Shown piece by piece: positions 1 through 7,000 of a DNA stretch of 17,991 bases; the stretch's first letter is position 1; each line of letters opens with the position of its first letter. The position numbers and the translations under genes were made by a program. The stretch comes from an uncultured Actinomyces sp. (GTDB lineage Bacteria; Actinomycetota; Actinomycetes; Actinomycetales; Actinomycetaceae). The notes under the pieces are model-generated. The model saw nothing but the letters and a program-made list of their open reading frames with translations, did not search any database and was not told the origin of the DNA. The stretch is from the NCBI GenBank assembly GCA_938041695.1, contig CALISI010000023.1:1-17991 (forward strand), read 5' to 3'.

Positions 1-638
1 AGAACGTCGAGTGCCGCAAGCCGTGGCACACGCTCACGGGCCGCCCGCAGTTCTATGTCGACCACGACTGGATGATGGACATGGGCGAGGCTCTGCCGAT
101 CTTCCGTCCGCCGCTCGACCTGGCGCACATCTACGGTGAGCGTCCTGTCGGCGACCACCGTCCCGGTCAGCCGGGTCAGGCCGAGGTCGCGGTGCGCTAC
201 CTGACGATCCACAACAAGTGGGCTATCCACTCCCAGTACTACGACAACCCGTACATGCTGACGCTGGGTCGTGGTGGTCAGACGGTGTGGATGAGCCCCC
301 AGGACGCTGAGAAGATCGGCGTGCGCGACAACGAGTGGATCGAGGCGAAGAACCGTAACGGTACCGTGTCGGCTCGCGCCGTTGTCTCCCACCGCATCCC
401 GGAGGGCACGGTGTTCATGCACCACGCCCAGGATCGCCAGATCAACACCCCCCTGAACGAGGAATCCGGCAAGCGCGGCGGTACGCACAACTCGCTGACA
501 CGAATCTTTATTAAGCCGACCCACCTGGCCGGCGGCTACGCGCAGTTCGCCTACGCGTTCAACTACTACGGTCCCACCGGCAATAACCGCGACGAGGTCA
601 CGGTTATCCGCCGCCGCTCTCAGGAGGTGCAGTTCTGA
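1..638 (+). CDS. narG: Nitrate reductase alpha subunit, C-terminal part (5' end outside window)
   Basis: This is the C-terminal ~212 codons of the membrane-associated respiratory nitrate reductase catalytic subunit, which binds bis-MGD and reduces nitrate to nitrite at the cytoplasmic face. The frame is open from base 3 and reads NVECRKPWHTLTGRPQFYVD, a typical NarG C-terminal stretch. It continues through the molybdopterin-dinucleotide-binding fold (LTIHNKWAIHSQYYDNP, then GGQTVWMSPQDAEKIGV and AVVSHRIPEGTVFMHHAQDR). The end (VIRRRSQEVQF) and the immediate overlap with narH fit a full-length C-terminus. The first ~1000 residues, including the Fe-S ligand region and the active-site Asp, lie to the left. 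The TGA shares its last base with the narH ATG, so the genes are translationally coupled. Confidence 0.97.
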   Translation, partial: NVECRKPWHTLTGRPQFYVDHDWMMDMGEALPIFRPPLDLAHIYGERPVGDHRPGQPGQAEVAVRYLTIHNKWAIHSQYYDNPYMLTLGRGGQTVWMSPQDAEKIGVRDNEWIEAKNRNGTVSARAVVSHRIPEGTVFMHHAQDRQINTPLNEESGKRGGTHNSLTRIFIKPTHLAGGYAQFAYAFNYYGPTGNNRDEVTVIRRRSQEVQF

Positions 639-2188
639 TGAAGGTCATGGCTCAGATCGCGATGGTGATGAACCTCGACAAGTGCATCGGCTGCCACACC
701 TGTTCCGTCACCTGTAAGCAGGTGTGGACGAACCGTGAAGGCACCGAGTACATCTGGTTCAACAACGTCGAAACCCGTCCCGGCGTGGGCTACCCCCGCG
801 GCTGGGAGGACCAGAAGAAGTGGAAGGGCGGCTGGAAGCGTACCGCCACGGGCCGCCTCGTTCCCCGTCAGGGCGGACGCGTCGCCTCGCTCGCGAAGAT
901 TTTCGCGAACCCGACGCAGCCGACCATGAAGGACTACTACGAGCCGTGGACCTACGAGTACGACAAGCTGCTCCAGGCGCCCGCGAACTCCCGCGCGATC
1001 CCGACGGCCCGCGCGAAGTCCACAATCACGGGCGAGCACATCGACAAGCCCGAGTGGGGCCCGAACTGGGACGATGACCTCGGTGGCTCCATGGAGACCC
1101 TGGATCAGGACCCGGTCCTGCACCAGATGAACCTCCAGGTCGCGAAGACCATCGAGGACGCGTACATGTTCTACCTGCCTCGCATCTGCGAGCACTGCCT
1201 GAACCCGACCTGTGTGTCGGCGTGCCCCTCGGGCGCGATGTACAAGCGCACCGAGGACGGCATCGTCCTCGTTGACCAGGATCAGTGCCGCGGCTGGCGC
1301 ATGTGCGTGTCGGCCTGCCCCTACAAGAAGGTCTACTTCAACCACAACACGGGCAAGGCCGAGAAGTGCACGCTGTGCTACCCGCGCCTCGAGGTCGGCC
1401 AGCCGACCATCTGCTCGGAGACCTGCGTGGGCCGCCTGCGTTACCTGGGCGTGCTGCTCTACGACGCGGACCGCGTCACCTGGGCGGCGTCCCAGGAGGA
1501 CGAGCGCGACCTGTACCGTGCCCAGCGCGAGATCCTGCTCGACCCGAACGACCCGCAGGTGGTCGCCCAGGCCCAGGCTAACGGCGTTCCCCACTCGTGG
1601 ATTAAGGCCGCCCAGCAGTCCCCGATCTGGAAGCTCATCACCGAGTACGAGGTTGCCCTGCCGCTGCACCCCGAGTTCCGCACCCTGCCGATGGTCTGGT
1701 ACGTGCCGCCGCTCTCCCCGGTCGTCGACCAGGTGACGGCGTCCGGCAGCGACGGCGAGGACCACAAGGTCCTGCTGTCCGCCATCTCGCAGATGCGTAT
1801 CCCGCTGGAGTACCTGGCCGGCCTGTTTACGGCCGGAGACACGGCTCCCGTGGAGCTGGCGCTGCGTCGCCTCGCCGCGATGCGCTCCTACATGCGCGAC
1901 GTCTTCGTCGACAACCCGACGAACGAGGAAATCCCGGCCTCCGTGGGCATGACCCCGGAGAAAGTCAAGGAGATGTACCGACTGCTGTCGATCGCCAAGT
2001 ACGACGACCGCTTCGTCGTCCCGACCGCCCACCCCGAGATGCCTCGTGGCATCAAGGAGCTCGAGGGCTGCCCGGTGTCCTACGACGTCGAGGCCTTCCA
2101 CGGCCTGGCCCCCGCCACGTCGAACCGCCCGATGGGCGGCTCGTCGCCGGAGGGACGCCAAATGCTCCCCCTTGAGGTCGTTCGATGA
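638..2188 (+). CDS. narH: Nitrate reductase beta subunit (iron-sulfur)
   Basis: NarH is the electron-transfer subunit that passes electrons from NarI hemes to NarG. The 516-residue length is normal for the family. Four cysteine groups are visible: CIGCHTCSVTC (C16/C19/C22/C26), CEHCLNPTCVSAC, CRGWRMCVSAC and CTLCYPRLEVG...CSETC. In the third group a Trp stands where a fourth cluster Cys would be, which is the known NarH feature that makes one cluster [3Fe-4S]. The start MKVMAQIAMVMNLDKC matches the family N-terminus. GGAGG at 623-627 is a ribosome binding site with a slightly long spacing of 10. A second in-frame ATG at 647 is possible but less like the family. The stop overlaps narJ in ATGA. 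Confidence 0.98.
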   Translation: MKVMAQIAMVMNLDKCIGCHTCSVTCKQVWTNREGTEYIWFNNVETRPGVGYPRGWEDQKKWKGGWKRTATGRLVPRQGGRVASLAKIFANPTQPTMKDYYEPWTYEYDKLLQAPANSRAIPTARAKSTITGEHIDKPEWGPNWDDDLGGSMETLDQDPVLHQMNLQVAKTIEDAYMFYLPRICEHCLNPTCVSACPSGAMYKRTEDGIVLVDQDQCRGWRMCVSACPYKKVYFNHNTGKAEKCTLCYPRLEVGQPTICSETCVGRLRYLGVLLYDADRVTWAASQEDERDLYRAQREILLDPNDPQVVAQAQANGVPHSWIKAAQQSPIWKLITEYEVALPLHPEFRTLPMVWYVPPLSPVVDQVTASGSDGEDHKVLLSAISQMRIPLEYLAGLFTAGDTAPVELALRRLAAMRSYMRDVFVDNPTNEEIPASVGMTPEKVKEMYRLLSIAKYDDRFVVPTAHPEMPRGIKELEGCPVSYDVEAFHGLAPATSNRPMGGSSPEGRQMLPLEVVR

Positions 2189-2874
2189 GTACTTTCGTCG
2201 GCATTCCGCGTATTCCTACGGCCGCTCCGGAGACGGAGATGGATCCGCAGGAGGCGCGCGGCGTGCGCATGGCGGTCTCGGTCCTGCTGGATTATCCGGG
2301 GGACGACTTTGAGACCAAGCTGAACGCCGTCGAGGAGGCTCTGGCGGACCTGCCGGAACCGGCCTCGTCGGCCCTGGCCTCGTTCGTGAGCTACGCTCGC
2401 GCCGCGGGCCTGCGCGCCATGCAGACCACCTACGTGGAGACGTTCGACCAGCGCCGCCGCTGCGCGCTCGGCCTGACGTACTACACGCACGGCGACACCC
2501 GTGGACGAGGCCAGGCAATCCTGGCGTTCAAAGAGGTGCTGCGCCGCGCCGGCTTCGAGATGGACCGCGAGGAGCTGCCCGATCACCTGCCGGTGGTCCT
2601 GGAGTTCGCGGCCTTCGACGAGACGGGCACCGCCGAGGGCCTGCTGCGCTCGAACCGTGAGGGCATCGAGGTGATCCGCACGGCGCTGCGCGCCGCGGAC
2701 TCCCCGTACGCGCCGCTGCTGGATGCGCTGGTCGCGACGCTGCCCGAGCCGGACGAAAAGACCATTGAGGGCTTCCGTAAGCTCATTAGCCAGGGGCCGC
2801 CCACCGAGCTGGTGGGTGTGGGCGATCTGTCTGCCACGCCCTCCCCGACTTCCGAAACAACGATGGGACGGTAA
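2185..2874 (+). CDS. narJ: Nitrate reductase delta subunit / assembly chaperone
   Basis: NarJ is a cytoplasmic chaperone that holds apo-NarGH for molybdenum cofactor insertion and membrane docking; it is not part of the final enzyme. The protein has 229 residues. The core YVETFDQRRRCALGLTYYTH, followed by GDTRGRGQAILAFKEVLRRAG and ELPDHLPVVLEFAA, is diagnostic of the NarJ/TorD-like family. The start overlaps the narH stop (ATGA) and the end lies 5 bases before narI, so it is one operon. The N-terminal ~20 residues are a poorly conserved extension and the C-terminal ~25 residues look disordered (Ser/Thr/Pro-rich). Confidence 0.97.
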   Translation: MSTFVGIPRIPTAAPETEMDPQEARGVRMAVSVLLDYPGDDFETKLNAVEEALADLPEPASSALASFVSYARAAGLRAMQTTYVETFDQRRRCALGLTYYTHGDTRGRGQAILAFKEVLRRAGFEMDREELPDHLPVVLEFAAFDETGTAEGLLRSNREGIEVIRTALRAADSPYAPLLDALVATLPEPDEKTIEGFRKLISQGPPTELVGVGDLSATPSPTSETTMGR

Positions 2875-2879
2875 CGTTC

Positions 2880-3656
2880 ATGGAATCCGCACTTTTGCAT
2901 GCCGCGTCTGCAGCCGAGACGCAGTCGCTGTCCTTCCTGGACATTGCCCTGTGGGTGGTCCTGCCCTACGTGTCCTTCGCGATCCTCATCGTGGGTCTCG
3001 CGTGGCGCTACAAGACGGACCAGTACGGCTGGACGTCTCGTTCCTCGCAGTGGAATGAGCCGACCATCCTGCGGTGGGCGTCGCCGCTGTTCCACTTCGG
3101 TGTCCTCTTCGTGTTCATGGGTCACATCCTCGGCCTCGTGATCCCGAAGACCTGGACCGAGGCGGCCGGCGTGCCCCAGCACGTCTACCACCTGGTGGCG
3201 ACGATCCCCGGTACGATCGCCGGAATCATGACGATCGTTGGTCTCGCGCTGCTGATCTACCGCCGCCTGGTGTACAAGTCGGTGCGCGTGGCGACGACCC
3301 GCATGGATATCGTCACGTACGTCATGCTGACCATCCCGGTGCTCCTGGGCGGCGCGGCGACGCTGCTCAACCAGGTGCTCGGCGGACACGAGGGCTACGA
3401 CTACCGCGAGACGATCTCCGTGTGGTTCCGGTCGATCTTCTACCTGCACCCGCAGGCGCACCTGATGGCCGATGTGCCCCTCAGCTTCAAGCTGCACATC
3501 GTCGCCGGTCTGCTGCTCTTCTGCATCTGGCCGTTCACCCGCCTCGTGCACGCGGTGAGCGCGCCGGTCGGCTACGTGGCGCGTCCCCCGGTGGTCTACC
3601 GGTCGCGCGACGAGCGTCGCACGCACCAGATGACGCGCGGCGGCATGTCTGACTGA
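2880..3656 (+). CDS. narI: Nitrate reductase gamma subunit (diheme cytochrome b)
   Basis: NarI anchors NarGH to the membrane and oxidises the quinol through two b hemes. At 258 residues it has five hydrophobic segments at about residues 18-43, 66-89, 101-131, 144-168 and 201-227. The heme ligand pattern is preserved: H72 and H82 in HFGVLFVFMGH (spacing 10), and H206 and H224 in LHIVAGLLLFCIWPFTRLVH (spacing 18). These are the same spacings as H56/H66 and H187/H205 of the E. coli protein. The residues after about 230 are a polar tail. It is the last gene of the nar operon; a hairpin follows about 70 bases later. Confidence 0.97.
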   Translation: MESALLHAASAAETQSLSFLDIALWVVLPYVSFAILIVGLAWRYKTDQYGWTSRSSQWNEPTILRWASPLFHFGVLFVFMGHILGLVIPKTWTEAAGVPQHVYHLVATIPGTIAGIMTIVGLALLIYRRLVYKSVRVATTRMDIVTYVMLTIPVLLGGAATLLNQVLGGHEGYDYRETISVWFRSIFYLHPQAHLMADVPLSFKLHIVAGLLLFCIWPFTRLVHAVSAPVGYVARPPVVYRSRDERRTHQMTRGGMSD

Positions 3657-3725
3657 TCGATGGTCGGCGCCCGTGGCGCGGTCCTGCCGAAGGGGCGAGG
3701 CCGTGGCCGGGTGATCGGCGGGACC

Positions 3726-3757
3726 GGGGGCGGGCGAGAGCTCGCCCCCGAGTCTTT
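3726..3757 (+). terminator. Probable terminator of the nar operon
   Basis: GGGCGAG at 3732-3738 is followed after two bases by CTCGCCC at 3741-3747. An alternative register pairs GGGGGCG (3726-3732) with CGCCCCC (3743-3749). The T-rich part after it is short (GAGTCTTTATC). The position about 70 bases after narI supports a terminator, but the weak U-tract keeps confidence moderate. Confidence 0.5.
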
Positions 3758-3959
3758 ATCGTGGGGTGCGCGGTGTCACCTGCGTGAATAGATGAGAAGA
3801 CCCCGCGTAATGAGACCAGTCGATGGTATTGGCCGTGCGGAGCGGCTTGTATGCTGGGTAGAATAAAGAGCGCTTTGTAAGTAACGTAACAGGTTTAAAG
3901 CCGTTTGGTGATGCTCGTCATGTGCATTTCCGCTGATTATGAGGGAGAGAGGACTATTG
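3758..3959 (+). promoter_or_regulatory. Leader/promoter region of the HTH-MoaD gene, with TTTGTAAGTAA motif
   Basis: With 3657-3725 this makes a gap of about 300 bases between narI and the next gene. Base composition falls sharply in AT-rich direction from about 3780. It holds TAGAATAAAG at 3860-3869, a possible -10 with no convincing -35. It also holds TTTGTAAGTAACGTAAC at 3874-3890; the first 11 bases of that motif recur exactly at 6926-6936. The ribosome binding site GAGAGAGG lies at about 3945-3952, seven bases before the ATG at 3960. I see no small gene here. Confidence 0.4.
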
Positions 3960-4955
3960 ATGAATGACGCCTCCCGTTCTCGGCCTCTGGCTGAAACACT
4001 CGCCGCGATGGCTGCCCTGACACCCGCGCAGCACGCTCTCCTGGAGCGCATTTCGCACCACGGCAGCCCCGTCACTGTCGCAGAACTGGCCCAGGAGGCC
4101 GGCTTGCACGTGTCGAGCGTGCGCGAGACCCTCGAGGGCCTGTTTGCGCTCGGCCTGGTTGAGAAGCAGCAGCTTCCCTCCTCGGGGCGAGGCCGTCCCG
4201 CGCTCGGCTATTCGACGACGACTCCGGCGGATCCGTCCTTCGCTGCCCAGATGCTGCACCAGCTCACCTCGTCTTTGCTGGCCTGGTTGCGTGCGGATGC
4301 GGCCGACCCGGCGGCCTCGGTGCGTGAGATTGGCTCGCGTTGGGCCGATGCCGCGCTCGAGACGATGGAGGTCCCGGATCATAGCCACGCGCCGAGTCGC
4401 CGTGCGGTGCGCGACACCTTCAACATTGCGGCCCACCTGGGCAAGGTGCGCCTGTTCATGAATGCGATGGGCTTCGCGTCGATCCCTCACGACACCGACC
4501 CGATGGCGGTCGTGCTGACGGCGTGCCCGTTCAGTGAGCCGGGTACGCCGGACGACCTTGCGCTGGAACTGCGTCGCGGCATTGTCGAGCGCGTGTTCGA
4601 GCGAACGGCGACGGGATTTGCCACGTGGTCACTTGATATCGATCCGATGGATCCGCTGCGTATGACGATCTACATTCGCCCGATGAACGAGGCGAATCCA
4701 AAGCCTCTGTCGACGACGCTGCACTTCTTCGGTGGTGCTGCTGAGGCTGCCGGTGGATACGTGCGAGAAGTGCCTTCCTCTGAGACACCGGAAACGCTCG
4801 GTGAGCTCCTTGCACAGCTGAGCGCGGAGAGCCCCGAGCTGGCACGCATCCTGAGCGTGTCGAGTTTCCTGGTGAACGAGCGTTCGGCCCGCCCGGATAG
4901 CGAGCTCGCGCCGGGTGCGCGCGTTGACGTGCTGCCCCCCTTCGCTGGAGGGTGA
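3960..4955 (+). CDS. Fusion protein: winged-helix (ArsR/SufR-like) transcription regulator with C-terminal MoaD domain
   Basis: The protein has 331 residues. Residues ~18-85 form a winged helix (LTPAQHALLERISHHGSPVT, AELAQEAGLHVSSVRETLEG, wing GRGRPALGY) like COG2345 predicted regulators. Residues ~95-245 resemble the ligand part of that family, including TACPF, but C189 is the only Cys in the protein, so a SufR-type Fe-S cluster is unlikely. Residues ~250-331 are a MoaD/ThiS ubiquitin fold: TTLHFFGGAAEAAGGYVREV, LGELLAQLSAESPELARIL, then the end GARVDVLPPFAGG. That end is the Gly-Gly carboxyl terminus which MoeB adenylylates and which carries the thiocarboxylate in molybdopterin synthase. 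The 82-residue length of this part equals a whole MoaD. moaE follows directly and no separate moaD is in the window, so the fusion probably supplies MoaD. I chose ATG 3960 over ATG 3939 because the ribosome binding site lies between them. The regulatory role is inferred. Confidence 0.88.
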   Translation: MNDASRSRPLAETLAAMAALTPAQHALLERISHHGSPVTVAELAQEAGLHVSSVRETLEGLFALGLVEKQQLPSSGRGRPALGYSTTTPADPSFAAQMLHQLTSSLLAWLRADAADPAASVREIGSRWADAALETMEVPDHSHAPSRRAVRDTFNIAAHLGKVRLFMNAMGFASIPHDTDPMAVVLTACPFSEPGTPDDLALELRRGIVERVFERTATGFATWSLDIDPMDPLRMTIYIRPMNEANPKPLSTTLHFFGGAAEAAGGYVREVPSSETPETLGELLAQLSAESPELARILSVSSFLVNERSARPDSELAPGARVDVLPPFAGG

Positions 4956-4978
4956 GATTTACTAGTCATTTGTGTGGG

Positions 4979-5009
4979 GCGGTCAGGGTTGTGAGACAAT
5001 CCTGACCGC
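4979..5009 (+). promoter_or_regulatory. 31-bp near-perfect dyad between HTH-MoaD gene and moaE
   Basis: The arms at 4979-4992 and 4996-5009 pair over 14 positions (13 Watson-Crick plus one G-U) around a 3-base GAG loop. The core is TTGTgagACAA. It lies 23 bases after the fusion-gene stop and 47 before the moaE ATG. There is no run of T after it (TTCATCGTAGG), so it is either a weak terminator, an RNA stem for processing or attenuation, or a DNA operator for a dimeric regulator. The sequence alone does not decide. Confidence 0.6.
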
Positions 5010-5056
5010 TTCATCGTAGGATGTGAATATAGCCTCTCCCGTCATTGGAGGATCCC

Positions 5057-5476
5057 ATGTCCGCAGAGATTGCAACCGGTATTACCGAGGACCCCCTGGA
5101 TGCGGCTGCGCTGATCAGCAGTGCCCGCCGTGACACCTGTGGTGCCGTCGCGTCTTTCGTCGGTGTGGTGCGTAATCATGACGGTGGAGAGAGCGTGGAT
5201 GCGATCGAGTACTCGTCGCACCCGTCATCCCCGCAGATTCTGCGGGAAATTGTCTCGGAAATGAGGGATCGTCCCGGCGTTCATTGCATCGTGGCGTGGC
5301 ATCGCGTGGGCCATCTGGAGATCGGTGACGATGCGATGGTTGTGGCCGTTGCGGCGGAGCATCGCGCGCAGGCGTTCCGCGCGGTGGAGACGATCGTCGA
5401 GGACGTGAAGGCGAAGCTGCCGATCTGGAAGAAGCAGGAGCTGTCCGACGGCTCTCACAACTGGTCGGGTCTGTGA
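5057..5476 (+). CDS. moaE: Molybdopterin synthase large (catalytic) subunit
   Basis: MoaE, with thiocarboxylated MoaD, converts cPMP to molybdopterin. The 139-residue protein has the family motifs GAVASFVGVVRNHDGG (R39), IEYSSHP, WHRVGHLEIGDDAMVVAVAA, EHRAQAF and VKAKLPIWKKQE. The last contains lysines matching the E. coli catalytic pair K119/K126. I chose ATG 5057 because GGAGG (5047-5051) lies five bases before it; an in-frame TTG at 5045 would add four residues but has no better site. The next gene starts one base after the stop, so moaE and moeB form one transcription unit. The preceding gene encodes the MoaD domain that should be its partner. Confidence 0.97.
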   Translation: MSAEIATGITEDPLDAAALISSARRDTCGAVASFVGVVRNHDGGESVDAIEYSSHPSSPQILREIVSEMRDRPGVHCIVAWHRVGHLEIGDDAMVVAVAAEHRAQAFRAVETIVEDVKAKLPIWKKQELSDGSHNWSGL

Positions 5477-5477
5477 G

Positions 5478-6302
5478 ATGACGATCGGAGATCCCTATTC
5501 GCGCCAGGCCGCTGTTTCGGGCCGCTCGGTTGCGCTGCCGCTCATCAATCAGCCCGTCCCGTACGAGGCCGGGGACCCCGCGCTGGAGCGTTTCCGTCGC
5601 AATTGGCTGGTGGCGGGTATCGGCGAGGCCGGTCAGGCGCGCCTGGCTGCGTCTCGCGTGCTCGTGGTGGGTGCGGGTGGCCTCGGCTCGCCAGTCCTCC
5701 TCTACCTGACGGCGGCCGGCATTGGCACGATCGGCATCTGTGACTCCGACGTTGTTGAGGTGTCGAACCTGCAGCGTCAGCTGCTGCACGGCGAGGGCGA
5801 CGTGGGGGATCCGAAGCCGGATTCAGCCGTGCGTCATCTCAGTGGGCTCAACTCGTCGGTGCATTTTGAGCGCTTTGGGCACGTGACTCGCGAGTGGCTG
5901 GATGAGCACGGCCGCGAATGGGATCTGATCGTGGAGTGCACGGATAACTTCGACGCGAAGTACCTGGTGGCGGACTACTGCGCTGATTCGGGCGTGCCAC
6001 TCGTGTGGGGCACGGTCGTGTCGATGGCCTTCCAGGTGAGCGTCTTCTGGGCTGGCGCTCCTGCTCCCGTGCCGTCGCTGACGCTACGCAGCCTGCACCC
6101 GGTCAAGCCTGCTCCAGGGACGACGCCGGCCTCGCCGACAGTGGGCGTGCTTGGCCCCGTCGTCGGCCAGGCGGGCACCGCGATGGCGACGGAGGCCATC
6201 AAGGTGCTGGTGGGCTTCGGCGAGCCGCTCATCGGGCGCGTCCTCATGATGGATGCGGCGACGCAGCGAGCTGACGTTCTCACCTTTGCCCCGTGGGACT
6301 GA
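5478..6302 (+). CDS. moeB: MoeB/ThiF-type E1 adenylyltransferase lacking the zinc-site cysteines
   Basis: MoeB activates the C-terminal glycine of MoaD as an acyl-adenylate before sulphur transfer. The 274-residue protein has the nucleotide-binding loop GAGGLGS (65-71), VEVSNLQRQLLH (R100), DPKPDSA (K113) and VECTDNFDAKYLV (D156), then GVLGPVVGQAGTAMATEAIK. E. coli MoeB has a Zn site made of CxxC after the CYRC segment and a second CxxC at the C-terminus, plus a conserved TCVEAG cysteine. Here the matching parts read PVPSLTLRS and TPASPTVGV, and the C-terminal CxxC is absent. There is no rhodanese domain. The N-terminal ~35 residues are an extension before RFRRNWLV. Genomic position (after moaE, with the MoaD-bearing gene upstream) supports MoeB rather than ThiF. 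Confidence 0.9.
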   Translation: MTIGDPYSRQAAVSGRSVALPLINQPVPYEAGDPALERFRRNWLVAGIGEAGQARLAASRVLVVGAGGLGSPVLLYLTAAGIGTIGICDSDVVEVSNLQRQLLHGEGDVGDPKPDSAVRHLSGLNSSVHFERFGHVTREWLDEHGREWDLIVECTDNFDAKYLVADYCADSGVPLVWGTVVSMAFQVSVFWAGAPAPVPSLTLRSLHPVKPAPGTTPASPTVGVLGPVVGQAGTAMATEAIKVLVGFGEPLIGRVLMMDAATQRADVLTFAPWD

Positions 6303-6925
6303 GTCTCGTGGGTGCCCCGCGTGCCGACGTTGCTGCGATCGTTGTCGGTGGTGGCGGAGGCGAGCGGCTGGGTGGCGTGTCGAAGCCCGACCTGACGCTC
6401 GGTGGTGTGCGTTTGATCGACCGCGTGTGCGGGGTTTTGTTGCAGGCGTGCGGCGCGGGATGCGTGGCCGTCGTGCCCCCGACCGTGCGCGTCCCGGAAG
6501 GGGTCGTGCGTACGCTCGAGGATCCGCCGAGTGGTGGCCCGCTGGCCGGTATCGATGCGGGCTTGCGCGCGCTGAGCGTCGACGACGACGTCCTGATCGT
6601 CGTGGTCTCCGTCGACGCGCCCGGCGTGGCAGGCCTTTTGCCCGCCCTCCTGGGGTCTCCTCTGGGGTCGGATAGTGAGGGGCGTATCGCGGTCGGCGGC
6701 GAGGCGCAGCCTTTCGATCAGTACCTCATGGGTGTGTATCGCGCGGGGGCGCTGCGCCGCGTTCTCGACGAGGCCGTGGCTGCCCTTGGCTCCGTGCGCG
6801 GCGTGGGGGTGCGTCGGGTCCTGCGAGCGCTCGCGCTCGAGCGGGTGAGCGTCGACGCTGACGTCTGCCGGGACATTGACACCCCCGAGGACGTGGCCTG
6901 GTGGCAGGATTATCTAGGCAACTGA
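6293..6925 (+). CDS. mobA: Molybdenum cofactor guanylyltransferase-like protein
   Basis: MobA-type enzymes join GMP to Mo-molybdopterin to form MGD, the form used by NarG. The protein has up to 210 residues. The N-terminal nucleotide-binding segment is AAIVVGGGGGERLGGVSKPD, a loose version of LAGGxSxRMGxDK, followed by GGVRLIDRV, then PSGGPLAGIDAGL, VVSVDAPGVAGLLPALL and QPFDQYLMGVYRAGAL. It ends with RDIDTPEDVAW, typical of the family. The loop is divergent, so a cytidylyltransferase or other NTP-transferase activity remains possible. The GTG at 6293 overlaps the moeB end by 10 bases; a GTG at 6308 is an equally reasonable start, and neither has a strong ribosome binding site. It is the last gene of the moa/moe/mob unit. 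Confidence 0.85.
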   Translation: MGLSLVGAPRADVAAIVVGGGGGERLGGVSKPDLTLGGVRLIDRVCGVLLQACGAGCVAVVPPTVRVPEGVVRTLEDPPSGGPLAGIDAGLRALSVDDDVLIVVVSVDAPGVAGLLPALLGSPLGSDSEGRIAVGGEAQPFDQYLMGVYRAGALRRVLDEAVAALGSVRGVGVRRVLRALALERVSVDADVCRDIDTPEDVAWWQDYLGN

Positions 6926-6954
6926 TTTGTAAGTAATGCCACAGAGGGTATAGG
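6926..6954 (+). promoter_or_regulatory. Possible promoter upstream of the cell-wall-binding gene
   Basis: TTGTAA at 6927-6932 and TATAGG at 6949-6954 are separated by 16 bases, a plausible -35/-10 pair. The -35 lies inside TTTGTAAGTAA, the 11-base motif also found at 3874-3884 upstream of the HTH-MoaD gene. Confidence 0.35.
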
Positions 6955-7000
6955 TTGGGAGGGTCAGCGTCTCACGGCTCACTCCCATCAAGGTGCCCTC

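Noticed and set aside
620..2161. 513-codon open frame on the minus strand over narH
   Set aside because: It is antisense to an unmistakable narH, with low-complexity composition and no recognisable domain.
3939..3959. Upstream ATG of the HTH-MoaD gene (adds MRERGLL)
   Set aside because: The purine-rich ribosome binding site lies after this ATG and is correctly spaced for the ATG at 3960.
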